DNA of 48,169 bases from Rhodocyclaceae bacterium UBA2250 (GCA_002347285.1 DDXW01000030.1:1-48169); one strand, 5' to 3'; numbered from the stretch's first letter, positions 16,202-25,925 are shown. Made by a program: numbers and translations. Notes: generated from the sequence alone by a model not told the origin.

Positions 16202-17221
16202 ATGCTGCCCTACTGCCTCGTCAAGCCCTTCGTCTTCGCCCTCGATCCCGAAACCGCGCACGAGATCGCCGTCGCCGGCATGCGCGTCACCGGCGCCCTG
16301 ACCGGCCCCGGCAAACCCTTGCCCGATACGCCGGTCACCGTCATGGGGCTCGAGTTTCCCAACCGCATCGGCCTGGCCGCCGGTCTCGACAAGAACGGCG
16401 AAGCGATCGACGCGCTCGCCGCCTGGGGCTTCGGCTTCCTCGAGGTCGGCACCGTCACGCCGCGCGCGCAGCCGGGCAATCCGAAGCCGCGCATGTTCCG
16501 CCTGCCGGCAGTCGAGGGCATCATCAACCGCATGGGCTTCAACAACCACGGCATCGACGCGCTGGTCGCCAACGTCCGGAAAGCGCGCTTCAAGGGCATC
16601 CTGGGCATCAACATCGGCAAGAACGCCGACACGCCGATCGAGCGCGCCGCCGCCGACTATCTGGTCGGGCTGGAGAAGGCCTATCCGCACGCGAGCTACG
16701 TCGCGGTCAACGTCTCCTCGCCGAACACCAAGAACCTGCGCGCGCTGCAGGGCGAGTCCGAGCTCGACGCACTGCTCGGCGCACTCAAGGCGAAACAGGA
16801 AGCTCTCGCGCAACAGCATGGCAAATACGTGCCGCTCGCGCTGAAGATCGCGCCCGATCTCGATGACGCGCAGCTCGCCAACATCGCCGACGCGTTGAAG
16901 CGCCACCGCGTTGATGCGGTGATCGCCACCAACACCACGCTTGACCGCAGCCGCGTCGCCGGCCAGCCGCATGCCGACGAAACCGGCGGCCTCTCCGGCG
17001 CGCCGCTGTTCGAGGCCTCCACCGCGGTCGTGAAGAAGCTCGCCACGGCGCTCGCCGGCGAACTGCCGATCATCGCCGCCGGCGGCGTAGTCGATGGCGA
17101 GAAAGCCAAGGCCAAGCTGGCCGCCGGCGCGCAGCTGGTGCAGATCTACTCCGGCCTCGTCTATCGCGGCCCGGGCCTCGTCAAGGAGTGCGTCGCGGCG
17201 ACGCGCGCCCGGCCGGCCTGA
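16202..17221 (+). CDS. pyrD: Dihydroorotate dehydrogenase (quinone), class 2
   Basis: This 339-residue membrane-associated flavoprotein oxidises dihydroorotate to orotate, using the quinone pool, in pyrimidine synthesis. The N-terminal amphipathic segment marks class 2. FMN and substrate motifs include GLAAGLDKNGEAIDALAAWGFG, the EVGTVTPRAQPGNPKPRMFRL stretch, NRMGFNNHGID and the catalytic-loop serine in VNVSSPNTKNLR. The C-terminus has GGVVDGEKAKAKLAAGAQLVQIYSGLVYRGP. The ATG at 16202 was chosen; another in-frame ATG at 16193 would add three residues. The gene ends inside a perfect palindrome shared with plsB. Confidence 0.97.
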   Translation: MLPYCLVKPFVFALDPETAHEIAVAGMRVTGALTGPGKPLPDTPVTVMGLEFPNRIGLAAGLDKNGEAIDALAAWGFGFLEVGTVTPRAQPGNPKPRMFRLPAVEGIINRMGFNNHGIDALVANVRKARFKGILGINIGKNADTPIERAAADYLVGLEKAYPHASYVAVNVSSPNTKNLRALQGESELDALLGALKAKQEALAQQHGKYVPLALKIAPDLDDAQLANIADALKRHRVDAVIATNTTLDRSRVAGQPHADETGGLSGAPLFEASTAVVKKLATALAGELPIIAAGGVVDGEKAKAKLAAGAQLVQIYSGLVYRGPGLVKECVAATRARPA

Positions 17222-17231
17222 TCAGGCCGGC
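17212..17231. terminator. 20-base perfect palindrome spanning both stop codons of pyrD and plsB
   Basis: GCCGGCCTGA followed by its exact reverse complement. The central TGA|TCA provides the stop codons of the convergent pyrD and plsB genes, which abut with no spacer. In RNA from either side the repeat forms a hairpin, so it may act as a bidirectional terminator or 3'-end block. No T run follows. Confidence 0.5.
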
Positions 17232-19348
17232 AGCACCGCCGCGAGGATCGCGGCGAGCCAGGCCAGCGCCTCGCCCGGCGGGGAATCGGCAGGCGGCGCC
17301 GCGACCAGGCCGCCCTCCCGTTCGACCAGGCCGCGTGCCGCCAGGCGGGCGACGATCGCCGCCAGCGCCGCCGGCAAATCCGCTTCCTCCAGCGTCAGGA
17401 ACAGGCCGGCGCGCAGCGCGCCAAGCCAGCCGGCCGCCAGCTCGCGCAGCCGCTGCTCCGTGAGGCGGCCATGCTGCACGATCAGGCTGGCGACCAACGC
17501 CGGCAGCGCGTAGCAATGCAGCACGTTGTTGCGGAAGTAGGCCAGCAGGGCCGCTTCGTGGGCGCCCGCGACGATCCGCGCACCGGCGGGCTGGATACGA
17601 CGGTGCACGGCCGCCAGCCGCAGCGCGGCGGCGATGCAGGCGCGCCCGTCGGCCGGCGCGGCCAGCCGCTGCGCCGCTTCCGCGCCGAGCAGCGCCTGCA
17701 GGTGCTCGACCTGTCTCGCCAGCGCCGCTTCCCCGGCCTCGGCCCGCGGCGCCGCCAGCAGCGCGAGCGCGACGAGGTTGATCGGATTGACGAGCGCCGC
17801 CGCGTTGATGCGCCGGGCCATCTCCTCGGCGATCGCGCCGACCGCCGCGCGCTGCCAGTCGCCGCCCTCGCCCTCTCCGGCGCGCCAATCGGGGCGGCGG
17901 GCATCGAGCCAGTCGGCCAGCGGCAGAGGCGTGCCGAAATTCACGTAGACCTTGCCGAAATGCCGGCGCAGCACGCGCGCCGCCGACAAGAGGCTCCACA
18001 GCGATTCGCGCCGCTTCGGCTGGCCGGACAGCTCGCGCGCGAAGCTCGCGCCTTCGGGCAGCTTCTCGTAGCCGATATAGACCGGCACCAACACCAGCGG
18101 CCGCTCGTGGCGGCGCAGGAAGCTGTGCACCGTCATGCCGAGCAGCCCGGCCCGAGGCGGCAGCAGGCGGCCGCTGCGGCTGCGTCCGCCCTCGATGAAG
18201 AACTCGAGCGGAAAGCCCTGCGCCAGCATGCGGTGCAGGTACTCGGCGAACACGCTGACGTACAAGGGATCGCCCTTGAAGCTGCGACGCAGGAAGAACG
18301 CCCCGCCGCCGCGCAGGATGCGGCCGACCACCGGCAGGTCGAGGTTGTCACCGGCGGCGATGTGCGGCGGCGTCAGCCCGCCGCGGAAGATCACGTAGGA
18401 CAGCAGCAGGTAGTCGAGGTGGCTGCGGTGGCAGGGCAGATAGACGATGCCGTGCTCCGCCGCGATGCGGCCGGGAATGTCGAAGTTGCGCACCTCGACG
18501 CCGTCGAACAGGCGCGTCCACAGCCAGGCGAGGAAGATCTCGCCGGCGCGCACCACGCCGTACGAGTAGTCGGAGGCGATCGCCAGCGCGTGGCGCCGCG
18601 CGCGCTCGCGCGCAGCCTCGATGGCCAGGCCGGCGCGCTCCGCCTCGGCCGCGATCGCGGCACGCACCTCGGCTGCCGCGAGCAGCGCCTCGACCTGCGT
18701 GTGGCGGTGCGAAACGTCAGGGCCGATCGCAATCTCGCGCTGGCGGCGGAAATGGCTGCGCAGCACGCGCGCGCACTTGCGCGCCGCGAGCCGCGGGGTG
18801 GCGGTGCCGGCGAGCAGCGTGCGCAGCGAATACGGCGAACCAAAGTGAAGGTGCGCATGACGGCCGTGCAGCAGCACGGCGAGCCAGTGGCCGAGCGGAT
18901 GGCGCCGCTGCCAGGATTCGGCCAGCAGCGCGCGCAGGATGCCGTCCTGCTGCTTCGGCGCGCGCCCCCACAGCACGGTCACCGGGACGATCTGCACGTC
19001 AGCCGCAGCATCCGCACGCAGCGCGCCGATCAGGCGCTCGAGCGCCGGCGGGACGGCGTAGTGCGTGCGCGCGCCGCCGAACAGCGGCCAGCCGCGCAGC
19101 AGGGCAAACTCGGCGCTGGCGAGGCGGCGCCCGGCCACCCGCAGCGGCGCCGCCGGCGGCGGCAGCCCGGCGCGCCGCGCGGCCTCCTCCAGCACGAGAC
19201 GGTCGGACAGCCAGCCTTCGTTGAGGACGTAGCAGACGGGGCGCTCCCGAGCGAGCGCAAGCGTCGCCGGCTGCTCCGGAAACGTCCGCACGCGCACCCA
19301 CAGATGCAGCAGGCGCCGCGCCAGATTCATGAGGCCGCCGGAAGTCAT
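17222..19348 (-). CDS. plsB: Glycerol-3-phosphate 1-O-acyltransferase
   Basis: This roughly 708-residue inner-membrane enzyme transfers an acyl group to glycerol 3-phosphate, the first step of phospholipid synthesis. The HX4D catalytic motif is in LPCHRSHLDYLLLSY; the substrate motifs GGAFFLRRSF, FFIEGGRSRSGRLLPPRAG and LVLVPVYIGYEKLPEG follow in the right order. It is about 100 residues shorter than the E. coli enzyme, mainly at the ends. ATG at 19346-19348 or 19328-19330 could start it; neither has a good ribosome-binding site. It is divergent from mutS and converges with pyrD. Confidence 0.93.
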   Translation of the reverse strand: MTSGGLMNLARRLLHLWVRVRTFPEQPATLALARERPVCYVLNEGWLSDRLVLEEAARRAGLPPPAAPLRVAGRRLASAEFALLRGWPLFGGARTHYAVPPALERLIGALRADAAADVQIVPVTVLWGRAPKQQDGILRALLAESWQRRHPLGHWLAVLLHGRHAHLHFGSPYSLRTLLAGTATPRLAARKCARVLRSHFRRQREIAIGPDVSHRHTQVEALLAAAEVRAAIAAEAERAGLAIEAARERARRHALAIASDYSYGVVRAGEIFLAWLWTRLFDGVEVRNFDIPGRIAAEHGIVYLPCHRSHLDYLLLSYVIFRGGLTPPHIAAGDNLDLPVVGRILRGGGAFFLRRSFKGDPLYVSVFAEYLHRMLAQGFPLEFFIEGGRSRSGRLLPPRAGLLGMTVHSFLRRHERPLVLVPVYIGYEKLPEGASFARELSGQPKRRESLWSLLSAARVLRRHFGKVYVNFGTPLPLADWLDARRPDWRAGEGEGGDWQRAAVGAIAEEMARRINAAALVNPINLVALALLAAPRAEAGEAALARQVEHLQALLGAEAAQRLAAPADGRACIAAALRLAAVHRRIQPAGARIVAGAHEAALLAYFRNNVLHCYALPALVASLIVQHGRLTEQRLRELAAGWLGALRAGLFLTLEEADLPAALAAIVARLAARGLVEREGGLVAAPPADSPPGEALAWLAAILAAVLPA

Positions 19349-19361
19349 GATTGCCCGCCAG

Positions 19362-19367
19362 TATAAT
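19362..19367 (+). promoter_or_regulatory. Putative -10 box for mutS, overlapping the plsB promoter region
   Basis: A perfect TATAAT lies 47 bases before the mutS ATG and only 14 bases from the plsB start on the other strand, where the minus strand reads TATACT. No consensus -35 is obvious, so the two divergent genes may share a short compact promoter. Confidence 0.45.
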
Positions 19368-19414
19368 TCGCGCACCTTCACGCGCGCCTTGCCGGCGCAC
19401 TTCCAGCCTCCCGC

Positions 19415-22048
19415 ATGACACGAACTTCGCCGCCTTCCGTCGACGATCTCGCCGGCCATACGCCGATGATGCAGCAATACCTGCGTCTCAAGGCGGCGCA
19501 TCCCGACGTGCTGCTGTTCTACCGCATGGGCGACTTCTACGAGCTGTTCTACGCCGACGCCGAGAAGGCCGCGCGGCTGCTCGACATCACGCTGACCAAG
19601 CGCGGCCAGTCGGCCGGCCGGCCGATCCCGATGGCCGGCGTGCCCTACCACGCCTGCGAGCAGTACCTCGCGCGCCTCGTCAAGCTCGGCGAGTCGGTGG
19701 CGATCTGCGAGCAGATCGGCGACCCCGCTGAGTCAGCCAAAAGCGGCAAGGGACCGGTCGAGCGGCAGGTGGTGCGCATCGTCACGCCCGGCACGCTCAC
19801 CGATGCGGCGCTGCTCGACGAGCGCAGCGACAGTCTGCTGCTCGCCATCGGCCAGGAAAAGCAGCGCGTCGGCCTGGCGTGGCTCAACCTCGCCAGCGGC
19901 GAACTGCGGCTGCTGGAGACCGCGGCGAGCGCCCTGCCGGCGCAGCTCACCCGGCTGCGGCCGGCGGAAATCCTGCTCGGCGAGAGCCTGGCGCTCGCGC
20001 TGCCCGAGGAGATGGCCGGCCGCGCGCGCCGCCGCCCCGACTGGCATTTCGACACGCCGAGCGCCGTCCAGCTGCTGACCGCGCAGTTCGGCACGCGCGA
20101 CCTCGCCGCCTTCGTCCCCGCCGAGGAGGAGTCGACTCTGGCGTTGGGCGCCGCCGGCGCGCTGTTGCGCTACGCCCAGGCGACGCAGTTGCAGACGCTC
20201 GCCCACGTCACCGGCCTGACGCTCGAACGCGAATCGCAGTGGCTGCGGCTCGACGCGGCGACGCGCCGCAACCTCGAGATTACCGAGACGCTGCGCGGCC
20301 AGAGCGACAAGGGCGCGCCGACGCTGCTGTCGCTGTTCGACGGCTGCGCCACGTCGATGGGCGCGCGCTGGCTGCGGCACTGCCTGCACCACCCGCTCGC
20401 CGACCGCGCGCCGGCGGCCGCGCGCCACGGCGCCGTCGCCATGCTGCTCGATATCGACAATGGCGGCCCGCTCGACAAGCTGAGCGCCGCCCTCGGCGGC
20501 ATCGCCGACGTCGAGCGCATCGGCAGCCGCATCGCGCTCAGGTCCGCACGGCCGCGCGAACTGGCGGCGCTGCGCGAGACCTTGCACCGCCTGCCCGAGA
20601 TCGCCGGCCTGATTACCGGCAGCAGCGGCCTGCTGGGCGAACTGCGCGATGCGCTCGCCGCGCCGGCCGACTGCTTGACCCGGCTGGCGCGCACGCTCGC
20701 CGCCGAGCCGCCGGCGCTGCTGCGCGACGGCGGCGCGATCGCCGCCGGCTTCGACGCGGAACTCGACGAACTGCGCGCGATCCAGAGCGACTGCGGCCGC
20801 TTCCTGCTCGACCTCGAGGCGCGCGAAAAGGAGCGTACCGGCATCCCGAGCCTCAAGGTCGAATACAACAAGGTGCACGGCTTCTACATCGAGGTCACGC
20901 ATGCGCACGCCGACAAGGTGCCGGACGACTACCGCCGCCGCCAGACGCTGAAGAACGCCGAGCGCTACATCACGCCGGAGCTCAAGGCCTTCGAGGACAA
21001 GGCGCTGTCCGCCAACGAGCGTGCCCTCGCGCTCGAAAAGCGGCTCTACGACGAACTGCTGGAGGAACTGACCGCGCACATCGCGACGCTGCAGCGCATC
21101 GCGCGCGCCCTCGCCCAGCTCGACGGCCTGTGCGCCTTCGCCGCGGCGGCGCGCCGCCACGACTACTGCCGGCCGGAATTCGTCGAGCACCCCTGCCTCG
21201 AGATCCGCGGCGGCCGCCATCCGGTGGTCGAGCGGCAGGTCGCCAGGGAAGGCGGCAGTTTCATCGCCAACGACCTCGACCTCACGCCCAACCGCCGCAT
21301 GCTGATCGTCACCGGCCCGAACATGGGCGGCAAGTCGACCTACATGCGCCAGACCGCGCTGATCGCCCTGCTCGCCCATTGCGGCAGCTGGGTGCCGGCG
21401 ACGAGCTGCCGGCTCGGCCCGCTCGACGCGATCCATACAAGAATTGGCGCATCGGACGATTTGGCTTCCGGCCGCTCGACCTTCATGGTCGAGATGACCG
21501 AGGCCGCCGCGATCCTGCACGGCGCGACCGATCGTTCCCTGGTGCTGATGGACGAGATCGGCCGCGGCACCTCGACCTTCGACGGCCTGGCGCTGGCCTT
21601 CGCGATCGCGCGTCACCTGGTCGAGAAGACGCGCGCCTGGACGCTGTTCGCCACCCACTACTTCGAGCTGACGCGCCTCGCGGAAGACCATGCCGAGTGC
21701 GCCAACGTGCATCTCGACGCCGTCGAGCACGGCAACACCGTGGTCTTCATGCACGCCGTCGAGCCCGGTCCCGCCTCGCAGTCCTACGGCATCCAGGTCG
21801 CGGCGCTGGCCGGCATCCCGCCGGCGGTGCTGCGCGAGGCGCGGCGCCGCCTGGTCGAACTGGAGAACCGCGAGGCCGCCGCCGCGCCGCAGCCGGACCT
21901 GTTCGCCGCCCTGCCGGCCGCCTCGCCGGCGCCGAGTTTCGCGCAGCCGCTGCTCGACGCGCTGGACGCCACCGATCCCGACGCGCTCAGCCCGCGCGAG
22001 GCGCTCGACCGGCTCTACGCACTCAAGCGCCTGGCGCGGGAAGACTGA
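19415..22048 (+). CDS. mutS: DNA mismatch repair ATPase MutS
   Basis: This 877-residue protein recognises mispaired and unpaired bases and starts mismatch repair with MutL. The mismatch-reading Phe-X-Glu motif is F41-Y42-E43 in GDFYELFY. The lever and clamp regions occupy the middle. Walker A is TGPNMGGKSTYMRQ (residues about 633-646) and Walker B/signature is LVLMDEIGRGTSTFDG, followed by LFATHYFEL. The C-terminal end carries the usual dimer/tetramer segment. The start is ATG at 19415. The stop is 4 bases before the antiporter ATG, so the two genes are likely co-transcribed. Confidence 0.98.
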   Translation: MTRTSPPSVDDLAGHTPMMQQYLRLKAAHPDVLLFYRMGDFYELFYADAEKAARLLDITLTKRGQSAGRPIPMAGVPYHACEQYLARLVKLGESVAICEQIGDPAESAKSGKGPVERQVVRIVTPGTLTDAALLDERSDSLLLAIGQEKQRVGLAWLNLASGELRLLETAASALPAQLTRLRPAEILLGESLALALPEEMAGRARRRPDWHFDTPSAVQLLTAQFGTRDLAAFVPAEEESTLALGAAGALLRYAQATQLQTLAHVTGLTLERESQWLRLDAATRRNLEITETLRGQSDKGAPTLLSLFDGCATSMGARWLRHCLHHPLADRAPAAARHGAVAMLLDIDNGGPLDKLSAALGGIADVERIGSRIALRSARPRELAALRETLHRLPEIAGLITGSSGLLGELRDALAAPADCLTRLARTLAAEPPALLRDGGAIAAGFDAELDELRAIQSDCGRFLLDLEAREKERTGIPSLKVEYNKVHGFYIEVTHAHADKVPDDYRRRQTLKNAERYITPELKAFEDKALSANERALALEKRLYDELLEELTAHIATLQRIARALAQLDGLCAFAAAARRHDYCRPEFVEHPCLEIRGGRHPVVERQVAREGGSFIANDLDLTPNRRMLIVTGPNMGGKSTYMRQTALIALLAHCGSWVPATSCRLGPLDAIHTRIGASDDLASGRSTFMVEMTEAAAILHGATDRSLVLMDEIGRGTSTFDGLALAFAIARHLVEKTRAWTLFATHYFELTRLAEDHAECANVHLDAVEHGNTVVFMHAVEPGPASQSYGIQVAALAGIPPAVLREARRRLVELENREAAAAPQPDLFAALPAASPAPSFAQPLLDALDATDPDALSPREALDRLYALKRLARED

Positions 22049-22052
22049 GCCC

Positions 22053-23276
22053 ATGGAATTCCTGCCCGTCTGGCCCCTCGAATACAACGTCCAGATCGCC
22101 TTCGGCGTGCTGCTGTTCGCCGGCGTACTGGGCGGCTACCTGGCACACCGCATCTCCTGGCTGCCCTCGATCACCGGCTTCATGGCGGTCGGCCTGCTGA
22201 TCGGGCCGTCGGGGATCAACCTCGTCACGCACGAGGCGCTCGACCTGGCGCGCGCCGTGATCGACATCTCGCTCGGCCTGATCCTCTACCGCCTCGGCCT
22301 GTCGCTCGACCTGCGCGCCATGAGCCACGATCCGCGCCTGCTGGTCACCAGCCTGCTCGAGAGCGGCACGACCTTCCTCGCCACCTTCGCCGTGCTCGTC
22401 TGGCTCGACCTGCCGCCGCTGCTCGCCGGGCTGGCCGCCGCGATCGTGATCTCCTCGTCGCCGGCGATCCTGATCCACGTCGCTCACGAAGTCGGCGCCG
22501 CCGGTCCGGTGACCGAGCGCACCAAGGAACTCGTCGCGCTCAACAACCTGTTTTCCTTTTTCGCCTTCTCCGCGCTGCTGCCGGCCGGCCACCTGGCCGC
22601 GGCGGCCGACTGGGCCACCGCGCTGTTCCAGCCGCTCTACCAGCTGTTCGGCTCGCTGCTGGTCGCCGTGCTGGTCGCCCTGCTGCTGGTGCAGACCGCC
22701 CGGCGCACGCGCGGCGCCAGCCAGTACCGCATGGCGCTGATCATCGGCGCCCTGATGCTGGGGATCGGCATCGCCAAGGCGCTCGGCCTGTCCGCGCTGT
22801 TCGTGCCGCTCGCGCTCGGCGTCGTCGTGCGCACGCTCGAAGGCCGCGAGACGCTGTCCGACGTCGAGTTCGGCGAGGCCTTCGAGCTGTTCTTCATCGT
22901 CCTGTTCGTCTATGCCGGCGCCAAGATCCATGTCGCGGAACTCGCCACGCTCGGCGGCGTGACCATCGCGCTGGTCGGCGCGCGCATCGGCGCGAAATGG
23001 CTGACGGTCTATGGCATGACGCGCTGGCAGGGCGCCACCCCGCCGCAGTCGGCCGCCACCGGGCTGCTGCTGATCCCGATGGCCGGCCTGGCGATCGGCC
23101 TGGCGCAGACGGCCGACTCGCTGTTCGCGCTGGAGGCGGCGCAGCTCAACGCGATCGTGCTGGCATCGGTGGCGATCCTCGAAACCATCGGCCCGCCGAT
23201 CGCGGCCTACGCCTTCCACCTGGCCGGCGAAACCGGCAAACTCGGCGCTGGCAAGGTGGCGCGCCTGGAGGACTAG
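22053..23276 (+). CDS. CPA2-family cation/proton antiporter (KefB/YbaL-like membrane domain)
   Basis: This 407-residue protein has about twelve hydrophobic segments of the sodium/proton exchanger (CPA2) fold. Typical elements are GYLAHRISWLPSITGFMAVGLLIGP, the helix with ISLGLILYRLGLSLDL, the SSSPAILIHV helix break and GEAFELFFIVLFVYAGAKI near the end. No RCK/TrkA nucleotide-binding domain is attached, unlike KefB and KefC. It probably exchanges K+ or Na+ for H+ at the inner membrane. It starts 4 bases after mutS and its stop codon overlaps the zapE stop on the other strand (CTAG). Confidence 0.85.
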   Translation: MEFLPVWPLEYNVQIAFGVLLFAGVLGGYLAHRISWLPSITGFMAVGLLIGPSGINLVTHEALDLARAVIDISLGLILYRLGLSLDLRAMSHDPRLLVTSLLESGTTFLATFAVLVWLDLPPLLAGLAAAIVISSSPAILIHVAHEVGAAGPVTERTKELVALNNLFSFFAFSALLPAGHLAAAADWATALFQPLYQLFGSLLVAVLVALLLVQTARRTRGASQYRMALIIGALMLGIGIAKALGLSALFVPLALGVVVRTLEGRETLSDVEFGEAFELFFIVLFVYAGAKIHVAELATLGGVTIALVGARIGAKWLTVYGMTRWQGATPPQSAATGLLLIPMAGLAIGLAQTADSLFALEAAQLNAIVLASVAILETIGPPIAAYAFHLAGETGKLGAGKVARLED

Positions 23277-24406
23277 GCCGCCGGCGCGTGCGTTTCGTAG
23301 CGCCGATGCGCGCTGGCCAGATACTCGTGCGAGCGCATCTCGATCAGGCGCGACACCGTGCGCTGGAACTCGCTCGCCTGCGGCCCGGCGACGTAAAGCG
23401 TCTCGGCCGGCACGGCGGCCGCGAGCACCAGCTTGACGCGATGGTCGTAGCAGACGTCGACCAGCCAGGTGAAGCGGCGCGCCTCGTTCGCCAGGTCGGC
23501 GCCCATGCGCGGGATGCCGGAAACGAACAGGGTATGGAAGTTGTGCGCCAGCTCGAGGTAATCATTCTGCGAGCGCGGCCCGCCGCACAGCGCGGCGAAG
23601 TCGAACCAGGCCACGCCCGGCGCGCGGTGCACGACGGGAATCTCGCGGTCGAGCACCCGGATCGGACGCGCATGGCCCTCGCCGTGCGCCACCTGGGAAA
23701 AGGTGCGCATCAGCAGCGCCGCGGCGTCGCCGTCGGCCGGCAGCAGATAGACCGGCGCCTGCTCCAGCGCGCGCAGCCGGTAGTCGATGCCGGCGTCGAT
23801 CCGGATCACGTCGAGTTTTTCGTTGAGCAGGGCGATCGTCGGCAGCAGCCGCTCGCGCTGCAGCCCGTTCGGATAGAGGCCGTCGGGCGGATAGTTCGAG
23901 GTGATGCAGAACAGCACGCCGGCGTCGAACAGCGCCTGCATCAGCCGGGCGAGGATCATCGCGTCGGCGATGTCGGAAACGTGGAACTCGTCGAAGCACA
24001 TCAGCCGCGTTTCCTGCGCCACCTGCGCCGCGACCTTCGCCAGCGGGTCGGCTTCCTGCTTCAAGGCCTTGAGCCGTTCGTGAATCTCGCGCATGAAGGC
24101 GTGGAAATGCACGCGCCGCTTGCGCTGATACGGCACCGCCTCGAAGAAGCAGTCCATCAGGAAGCTCTTGCCGCGGCCGACGCCGCCCCAGAACCAGACG
24201 CCGCGCGGCAGTTCCGGATGCACCAGCAGCTTGCGCAGCTTCGTGCGGCGCGCCGCCTTGAAGGCGACCAGCGCGTCGTAGAAGGCCTGCAGGCGCACGG
24301 CCGCGGCCTGCTGCGCCTCGTCGGCGACGATGCCGCGCGCCGTCAGCGCGGCGTTGAACGCGCGGATCATGCCGTCGCGCGGAACCTTGAGAATGTCGTG
24401 GGGCAT
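23273..24406 (-). CDS. zapE: Cell division protein ZapE (AFG1-family ATPase)
   Basis: This 377-residue AAA-type ATPase belongs to the ZapE/AFG1 family, which is linked to Z-ring dynamics and stress survival in E. coli. Walker A is WGGVGRGKSFLMDCFFE, Walker B is LMCFDEFHVSDIADAMIL and a sensor region is VLFCITSNYPPDGLY. The family-specific C-terminal WFDFAALCGGPRSQNDYLELA is present. The length is normal. It lies downstream of lpdA behind a strong GC-rich hairpin, and its stop overlaps that of the antiporter gene. Confidence 0.93.
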   Translation of the reverse strand: MPHDILKVPRDGMIRAFNAALTARGIVADEAQQAAAVRLQAFYDALVAFKAARRTKLRKLLVHPELPRGVWFWGGVGRGKSFLMDCFFEAVPYQRKRRVHFHAFMREIHERLKALKQEADPLAKVAAQVAQETRLMCFDEFHVSDIADAMILARLMQALFDAGVLFCITSNYPPDGLYPNGLQRERLLPTIALLNEKLDVIRIDAGIDYRLRALEQAPVYLLPADGDAAALLMRTFSQVAHGEGHARPIRVLDREIPVVHRAPGVAWFDFAALCGGPRSQNDYLELAHNFHTLFVSGIPRMGADLANEARRFTWLVDVCYDHRVKLVLAAAVPAETLYVAGPQASEFQRTVSRLIEMRSHEYLASAHRRYETHAPAA

Positions 24407-24416
24407 GAAATGACAA

Positions 24417-24442
24417 GGGGCGGCGGGTTGCCCCGCCGCCCC
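24417..24442 (-). terminator. GC-rich hairpin between lpdA and zapE
   Basis: GGGGCGGCGGG and CCCGCCGCCCC form a perfect 11-base stem with a 4-base loop, about 20 bases after the lpdA stop and 10 bases before the zapE start. On the minus strand the stem is followed by TTGTCATTT, a weak T-rich tail, so termination of odhAB-lpdA transcripts with some read-through to zapE is likely. Confidence 0.6.
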
Positions 24443-24464
24443 GCGTTGGACTGATGCAATGTTA

Positions 24465-25907
24465 CTAGAAGTGCAGCGGCCGCTTGTCGACCGCCAGCGC
24501 CGCCTCGTGCATCACCTCGGAAAGCGTCGGATGCGCATGGCAGATGCGCGCGATGTCTTCGGACGAGGCGCCGAACTCCATCGCCGTCACGGCCTCGGCG
24601 ATCAGTTCGGAAGCGTTCGCGCCGATGACGTGCACGCCGAGCACGCGGTCGGTCTTCGCGCAGGCCAGCATCTTGACGAAGCCGGTGGTGTCGCCCTGCC
24701 CCAGCGCGCGGCCATTGGCGGCGAAGGGAATCTGTCCGCTCCTGAACTCGGCACCCTCGTTCTTGAGCTGCGTCTCGGTCTTGCCGACCCAGGCGATCTC
24801 GGGGTGCGTGTAGATCACCCAGGGGATCGCGTCGTAATTGACGTGGCCCGCCTGGCCGGCGATCAGTTCGGCGACCATCACGCCCTCCTCCATGCCCTTG
24901 TGGGCGAGCATCGGGCCGCGGATCACGTCGCCGACCGCCCAGACGTTCTCGAGGTTGGTGCGGCAATGGTCGTCGACCGCGACGCGGCCGCGCTCGTCGA
25001 GCTTGAGACCGACGTTGTCGGCGCCGAGGCCGGCGGTGTTCGGCACGCGGCCGACCGAGACGATCAGCTTGTCGCACTCGAGCGTGTAGGCGCCGTCGCC
25101 GAGTTCGTAGTCGACCTTCACGCCCTTCTTGCCCTGCTTGACGCCGGTGATCCTGACGCCGAGGTGGATCTGCAGCCCCTGCTTCTGCGTGAAGGTCTTC
25201 CAGGCTTCCTTGGCGACCGCCGGATCGGCGGCGGCGAGAAAGTCGGGCAAGGCCTCGAGGATGGTGACCTCGCTGCCGAGGCGCTTCCACACCGAGCCGA
25301 GCTCGAGGCCGATCACGCCGGCGCCGATCACGCCGAGGCGCTTGGGCACCGCGCCGAGCGACAAGGCGCCGACGTTGTCGCAGATCGTCTCGTTGTCCAC
25401 CGGGATGCCGTCGAGATGGCGCGGCGACGAGCCGGTCGCCACGATGACGTGCTTCGCCTCGACGATCTCGCCGCCGCCGTCCTGCGCGGCGACGGCGATC
25501 TGCCACAGTTCGTTCTCGCGGCCGGCGAAGCTGCCGCGCCCGGCCAGCAGCGCGACCTTGTTCTTCTTGAACAGGCCCTTGATGCCCTGGGTGAGCTGGG
25601 TGACGATGTTGTCCTTGCGGCGGATCATCGTGCCGACGTCCATCCTGACGCTCTCGGCGCCGATGCCGTGCATGACGAAGGCGTGGTTGGCCTCGTGATA
25701 CAGCTCGGAGGAGCGCAGCAGCGCCTTCGACGGAATGCAGCCGACGTTGAGGCAGGTGCCGCCGAGGCGCACCTCGCCCTTCGGGTCGGCGTAGGACTCC
25801 GATTCGATGCAGGCCGTGGAAAAGCCGAGTTGCGCGGCACGGATCGCGGCGACGTAGCCGCCGGGTCCGGCGCCGATCACCACCACGTCGAATTGCTTGT
25901 TGGCCAT
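24465..25907 (-). CDS. lpdA: Dihydrolipoyl dehydrogenase (E3)
   Basis: This 480-residue flavoprotein reoxidises the lipoyl groups of the 2-oxoglutarate dehydrogenase E2 component with NAD+. The FAD fold is VVVIGAGPGGYVAAIRAAQ and the redox disulfide is C52/C57 in GGTCLNVGCIPSKALL. The NAD+ site is LGVIGAGVIGLELGSVWKRLG and the catalytic histidine lies in HAHPTLSEVMHEAA near the C-terminus. It follows odhB by 18 bases, completing an odhA-odhB-lpdA operon, so its main complex is most likely 2-oxoglutarate dehydrogenase. Confidence 0.97.
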   Translation of the reverse strand: MANKQFDVVVIGAGPGGYVAAIRAAQLGFSTACIESESYADPKGEVRLGGTCLNVGCIPSKALLRSSELYHEANHAFVMHGIGAESVRMDVGTMIRRKDNIVTQLTQGIKGLFKKNKVALLAGRGSFAGRENELWQIAVAAQDGGGEIVEAKHVIVATGSSPRHLDGIPVDNETICDNVGALSLGAVPKRLGVIGAGVIGLELGSVWKRLGSEVTILEALPDFLAAADPAVAKEAWKTFTQKQGLQIHLGVRITGVKQGKKGVKVDYELGDGAYTLECDKLIVSVGRVPNTAGLGADNVGLKLDERGRVAVDDHCRTNLENVWAVGDVIRGPMLAHKGMEEGVMVAELIAGQAGHVNYDAIPWVIYTHPEIAWVGKTETQLKNEGAEFRSGQIPFAANGRALGQGDTTGFVKMLACAKTDRVLGVHVIGANASELIAEAVTAMEFGASSEDIARICHAHPTLSEVMHEAALAVDKRPLHF

Positions 25908-25925
25908 GTCAGCCTCCTATCCTGG

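Noticed and set aside
19733..22087. A 784-codon minus-strand frame opposite mutS
   Set aside because: It mirrors mutS and has low-complexity composition only.
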